Origin: an uncultured Bacteroidales bacterium | GTDB lineage: Bacteria > Bacteroidota > Bacteroidia > Bacteroidales > UBA932 | Length of the DNA: 64,000 nucleotides | Assembly: GCA_944325765.1 (NCBI GenBank) | Contig: CALVBH010000033.1 | Location: 24,850 to 88,849, forward strand | Reading direction: 5' to 3' | The notes under the pieces: model-generated | The model's input: the letters and a program-made list of their open reading frames with translations, nothing else | Told to the model about the DNA's origin: nothing | Database searches by the model: none | Made by a program: the position numbers and the translations under genes | Shown here: positions 61,402-64,000 of the stretch, piece by piece | Layout of the letters: every line of letters starts with the position of its first letter | Numbering within the stretch: the stretch's first letter is position 1

Positions 61402-62508
61402 ATGATTTACGCCTATATCAGGGTCAGTACGGAAATGCAGACTTACGACAGCCAGAAATTCGAGATAGACAGATATTGCAGTGAACACGGTTTGAAGGTG
61501 GACAAATGGGTGCTGGAGTCGGTCTCGGGAATGAAAGCCGTGGAAAAGCGGACGCTCGGCAGGGTTTTCCGCAGGATGAAGCGCGGCGACCTGCTGGTAT
61601 GTACCGAAATTTCCCGGCTCGGCCGCAACATGCTGATGATTATGTCCATACTCGATTTCTGCTCCGCCAGAGGAATCCGGATACAGACCATAAAGGACGG
61701 ATTTGTCCTGTCGGACAATATCAACTCCAAGATAATCGCCTTTGCCTTCGCTCTCGCTGCGGAAATAGAAAGAAACCTGATTTCACAACGCACCCGTGAA
61801 GCCCTGGCCCTGAAACGTGCCACCGGCATCAGGCTCGGCAGGCCTGCGGGAAGTTCTTCCAAGAGGAATGCCGTCAGCGAGCGGTGGGAAGAAGTGAGGA
61901 CTATGCGCGAAAACGGAGTTCCGCTGACACGTATAGCTGAAATCCTCGGTATACATCGCAACACGCTCAAAAATATATTCTGGAAGATTCCTCACGCGAG
62001 CATCCCGATGGAGACGTCTTCTGAAAATTCCGAAAATTTACCGGGCATTCTTCTTTTTATGAAAAATTTGTATCTTTGCCCCGGATTGAAAATTTTCATG
62101 ATTATGAAACGTATTCTGATCGGTTCGGCGCTTGCCGCCTTTGCCTTGACTCTGGCTTCCTGCTGCGGACAGCCTGATATCAACGGAAAATGGAATATAC
62201 TGAAGGTTAATGGTGAAGAAATCACCGTGATCGGAGACGAGAAGCCTTTCATCGAATTCAACACTGAAGAATCCAAAGTTCATGGCTTCACCGGGTGCAA
62301 TATTATGAACGGTGCCTATACAATCGATGGCAGGGAACTCACCTTCGGCAATATGGCTACTACTATGATGGCCGGTCCCGAAGAGAATATGAAAGCCGAA
62401 AGCGCTGTTCTGGGAGCTATGGGCAAGGTCGCATCGGTAAAGGCAGACGGGGAAAACCTCATTCTCCTCGATGCAGAGAAAAACGAAATAATGGAACTCG
62501 GGAAATAA
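61402..62508 (+). CDS. Serine site-specific recombinase, reading into a META lipoprotein
   Basis: Started at MIYAYIRVST (61402). The first 200 residues are a resolvase/invertase: catalytic Ser in YIRVSTEMQ, EISRLGRNMLMIM, AEIERNLISQRTREAL, and a C-terminal HTH (VPLTRIAEILGIHRNTLKNIF), like the small Mpi-type DNA invertases of Bacteroides. No stop codon follows; the frame continues through about 35 non-conserved residues into the complete META-domain lipoprotein. That second part has its own promoter and start (62104), so the fusion is probably incidental. The recombinase adjoins the truncated SusC gene. Confidence 0.8.
   Translation: MIYAYIRVSTEMQTYDSQKFEIDRYCSEHGLKVDKWVLESVSGMKAVEKRTLGRVFRRMKRGDLLVCTEISRLGRNMLMIMSILDFCSARGIRIQTIKDGFVLSDNINSKIIAFAFALAAEIERNLISQRTREALALKRATGIRLGRPAGSSSKRNAVSERWEEVRTMRENGVPLTRIAEILGIHRNTLKNIFWKIPHASIPMETSSENSENLPGILLFMKNLYLCPGLKIFMIMKRILIGSALAAFALTLASCCGQPDINGKWNILKVNGEEITVIGDEKPFIEFNTEESKVHGFTGCNIMNGAYTIDGRELTFGNMATTMMAGPEENMKAESAVLGAMGKVASVKADGENLILLDAEKNEIMELGK
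62071..62078 (+). promoter_or_regulatory. -7 promoter element of the META lipoprotein gene
   Basis: TATCTTTG matches TAnnTTTG, 25 bases before the start at 62104. A T-rich TTCTTCTTTTT lies where a -33 box would be. The promoter is inside the recombinase reading frame. Confidence 0.6.
62104..62508 (+). CDS. META/HslJ-domain lipoprotein
   Basis: 134 residues from MKRILIGSALAAFALTLASC, a complete lipoprotein signal. The META fold is shown by INGKWNILKVNGEEI, PFIEFNTEESKVHGFTGCNIMNGAY, LTFGNMATTMMAGP and the final ENLILLDAEKNEIM. META-domain proteins such as HslJ are envelope proteins of unknown molecular role linked to stress and motility. It has its own promoter and ends shortly before the tRNA gene. 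It is annotated separately from the longer in-frame reading. Confidence 0.88.
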   Translation: MKRILIGSALAAFALTLASCCGQPDINGKWNILKVNGEEITVIGDEKPFIEFNTEESKVHGFTGCNIMNGAYTIDGRELTFGNMATTMMAGPEENMKAESAVLGAMGKVASVKADGENLILLDAEKNEIMELGK

Positions 62509-62530
62509 TCTGAACCGGGTTTTCATATAG

Positions 62531-62621
62531 GGAGAGATGCTCGAGTGGCTTAAGAGGCACGCCTGGAAAGCGTGTTGACTCCTAAAGGGTCACAGGGGTT
62601 CGAATCCCCTTCTCTCCGCCA
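62531..62621 (+). tRNA. tRNA-Ser (anticodon GGA), CCA encoded
   Basis: The acceptor stem is GGAGAGA (62531-62537) with TCTCTCC (62611-62617), discriminator G and encoded CCA. The anticodon arm CACGC-CTGGAAA-GCGTG (62558-62574) carries GGA at 62565-62567. A long variable arm, as expected for serine tRNA, and GGTTCGAATCC in the T arm complete the cloverleaf. It reads UCC and UCU. Confidence 0.95.
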
Positions 62622-62682
62622 AAACAGGGAAAAACAGGAAAGCAGAGTTCACTCATGCTTTCCTGTTTTTCCCTGTTTTGGC
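62618..62682. repeat. 27-bp perfect inverted repeat at the tRNA-Ser 3' end
   Basis: Arms at 62618-62644 and 62656-62682 are perfect inverted copies with an 11-nt loop. The first arm begins with the discriminator base and CCA of the tRNA. It lacks a T-run after the stem. It could end tRNA transcription, or mark an integration or transposon-like site. Confidence 0.7.
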
Positions 62683-62704
62683 AACGCCCCGCCGCAGGCG
62701 GGCG

Positions 62705-62777
62705 GGGATATCGGAGCACAGCGACGAAATCCCTAGGAGAGAAAATATGCCGTTGCAGGGATATCGGAGCGCAGCGA
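62705..62777. repeat. Two REP-like direct repeats
   Basis: A 20-base unit starting GGGATATCGGAGC occurs at 62705-62724 and 62758-62777 with one mismatch; both end in CAGCGA. A GC-rich hairpin (CCCCGCC / GGCGGGG type, about 62687-62707) is next to the first. The block is non-coding intergenic debris. Confidence 0.55.
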
Positions 62778-62795
62778 GTTCAATTTTACATTTTC

Positions 62796-62811
62796 TTGCC
62801 GATATCGGCAA
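62796..62811. promoter_or_regulatory. 16-bp palindrome upstream of fic, possible operator
   Basis: TTGCCGATATCGGCAA is a perfect palindrome, and half of it, TTGCCGAT, recurs at 62848-62855 just before the fic start. A TATATTTA -7-like box lies between them. The protein has an N-terminal HTH and may regulate itself here. Confidence 0.5.
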
Positions 62812-62859
62812 AAAAATACTTATATTTACCTCAGATATTAATGCTTTTTGCCGATAGAT

Positions 62860-63747
62860 ATGGATTTCATCTCAGTGAAAGAATATGCCGCATTACATGG
62901 CATTGCAGAAAGGACTGTCCGGCATTATTGCTCCCAAGGCAAAATTTCAGGGGCATATTTGGTGGGAAAGACTTGGAACATTCCCGCAGAAGCGCCGTTG
63001 CCGTCGAGGAAAAATGCAAAAAAACATATTTCACCGCTTCTGAAAACTTTGCGAGAGCAGAAAGAAAGAAAAATCAAAGGAGGCATCTATCATCGGACTC
63101 AGATAGATTTGACGTACAATTCCAACCATATCGAAGGCAGTCGTCTTACGGAAGAACAAACTCGCTACATATTCGAGACAAACACTATCGGCATTACAGA
63201 TGAGGCTATCAGAGTGGATGACATAATCGAGACGACCAATCACTTTCGCTGCATAGATTTCATAATTGACAATGCCCGGGAACCTCTTTCCGAGAGTATG
63301 ATCAAACAACTGCACAGGTTGCTTAAAACAGGGACTTCCGATGCCTCGAAGTCCTGGTTTGCAGTCGGAGAATACAAGCGCCTGCCGAATGAAGTAGGTG
63401 GTATGGAGACTGTACATCCCCAACAGGTCGGGACGGCAGTACGTTCTCTGTTAAAGGAGTATAAAGCAAAACATGTCATAGAGTTGGAAGATATTCTGGA
63501 CTTTCACCAACGCTTCGAGTCAATACACCCGTTCCAGGACGGCAACGGACGCATCGGCCGACTTGTCATGTTTAAAGAATGCCTTAATCATGGAATAGTA
63601 CCGTTCATTATCACAGATGAACTGAAGATGTTTTACTACCGCGGCCTGCGAGAATGGTCACATACCCCAGGATATCTGACAGATACATGTCTTACCGCAC
63701 AGGACAACTATAAAGCGGTGCTGGATTATTTCAGAATCGGATATTGA
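62860..63747 (+). CDS. Fic-domain protein with N-terminal HTH
   Basis: 295 residues from ATG 62860; an in-frame TTG at 62848 overlaps the operator half-site and is less likely. Residues 1-50 form an excisionase/MerR-like HTH (ISVKEYAALHGIAERTVRHYCSQGKI). The inhibitory motif S-x-x-x-E-G is SNHIEG near residue 88, in an N-terminal (class II) position. The active site HPFQDGNGRIGR lies near residues 223-234 and is canonical. It probably transfers AMP to a protein target and is held inactive by its own motif. The gene seems more AT-rich than the core genes, fitting acquisition. Confidence 0.9.
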   Translation: MDFISVKEYAALHGIAERTVRHYCSQGKISGAYLVGKTWNIPAEAPLPSRKNAKKHISPLLKTLREQKERKIKGGIYHRTQIDLTYNSNHIEGSRLTEEQTRYIFETNTIGITDEAIRVDDIIETTNHFRCIDFIIDNAREPLSESMIKQLHRLLKTGTSDASKSWFAVGEYKRLPNEVGGMETVHPQQVGTAVRSLLKEYKAKHVIELEDILDFHQRFESIHPFQDGNGRIGRLVMFKECLNHGIVPFIITDELKMFYYRGLREWSHTPGYLTDTCLTAQDNYKAVLDYFRIGY

Positions 63748-63846
63748 TTTTTATTGTCCGGCACTTCGGTGGTGTATAGCCTGTTGACTTTTGAACAAAT
63801 ACTCGACCGTTGTCGGACTGGATAAGTTCCGCAAACTTTTCAATCC

Positions 63847-64000
63847 TCAGACGGCTTTTGGCATACCTCCAACCAGCATATACAAGCGGAAATCGCGCAT
63901 CATTCTCCGATGAACGGCATCGCCTAACGGTATGCGTTTTTCAAATGCCGTGCGCAGCAACGGTATTGTTGCGGTGTCGCCCAACGCCCAGCGAAACTCC
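63847..64000 (-). pseudogene. AAA-family ATPase (DUF4143-like) fragment with early stop
   Basis: The - strand frame, open to the window edge, reads EFRWALGDTATIPLLRTAFE, then RMMRDFRLYMLVGGMPKAV, the core of a common Bacteroidales ATPase. It stops at 63847, where family members continue for well over 100 residues. The following 99 bases, up to the fic stop, hold no convincing coding sequence. It is likely a truncated gene; its 5' part is outside the window. Confidence 0.7.

Overview
The window comes from a Bacteroidota chromosome, most likely order Bacteroidales. The evidence is a SusC/SusD pair, many short-signal lipoproteins, fimbrillin-like proteins, promoters of the Bacteroidota form (TTTG-N19-TAnnTTTG), and the mraZ-to-ftsZ division/cell-wall cluster in the order known from this phylum. 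Base composition is moderately GC-rich by eye. The species cannot be named from the sequence alone.

Layout. (1) 1-9474, + strand: five consecutive lipoproteins of fimbrillin/surface-appendage type; the first is cut by the window edge and the last two are large and share a repeated C-terminal domain. (2) 9525-26954, + strand: the dcw cluster mraZ-rsmH-ftsL-ftsI-murE-mraY-murD-ftsW-murG-murC-ftsQ-ftsA-ftsZ followed by gltX, preceded by four 10-bp-spaced TGGAA boxes that look like the MraZ autoregulatory site, and closed by an array of hairpins. (3) 27087-52567: a polysaccharide utilisation locus (PUL) for alginate. It has a GntR/FCD regulator, three PL6-type lyases, one PL17-type exolyase, a jelly-roll lyase-like protein, a KdgF-like cupin, an MFS uronate transporter, an SDR-type DEH reductase, SusC/SusD, three IPT/TIG-rich surface glycan-binding lipoproteins and two esterases. 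Two promoters carry the same palindrome, ATTGGTnnACCAAT, close downstream of the -7 box; it resembles the E. coli UxuR/ExuR operator and is the likely target of the GntR protein. (4) 52645-58784: M3 dipeptidyl carboxypeptidase, then a NapH-like polyferredoxin fused to a second ferredoxin domain, a Tat-exported ferredoxin-aldo/keto reductase, and a YhhN protein. (5) 58907-62508: a decaying second SusC/SusD locus (frameshifted SusD, 82-residue SusC remnant) abutting a serine recombinase that runs in frame into a META-domain lipoprotein. (6) 62531-64000: tRNA-Ser(GGA) with a 27-bp inverted repeat at its 3' end, repeat debris, a Fic protein with an N-terminal HTH, and a broken AAA-ATPase fragment: an accessory hotspot.

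How the genes work together. In the PUL, surface SGBPs and SusC/D capture and import alginate oligomers, PL6/PL17 lyases cut them to unsaturated uronate monomer, KdgF linearises it to DEH, the MFS transporter moves monomer into the cytoplasm and the SDR reduces DEH to KDG. KDG kinase and KDPG aldolase are not in this window. The two esterases suggest an O-acetylated substrate, which is inference.
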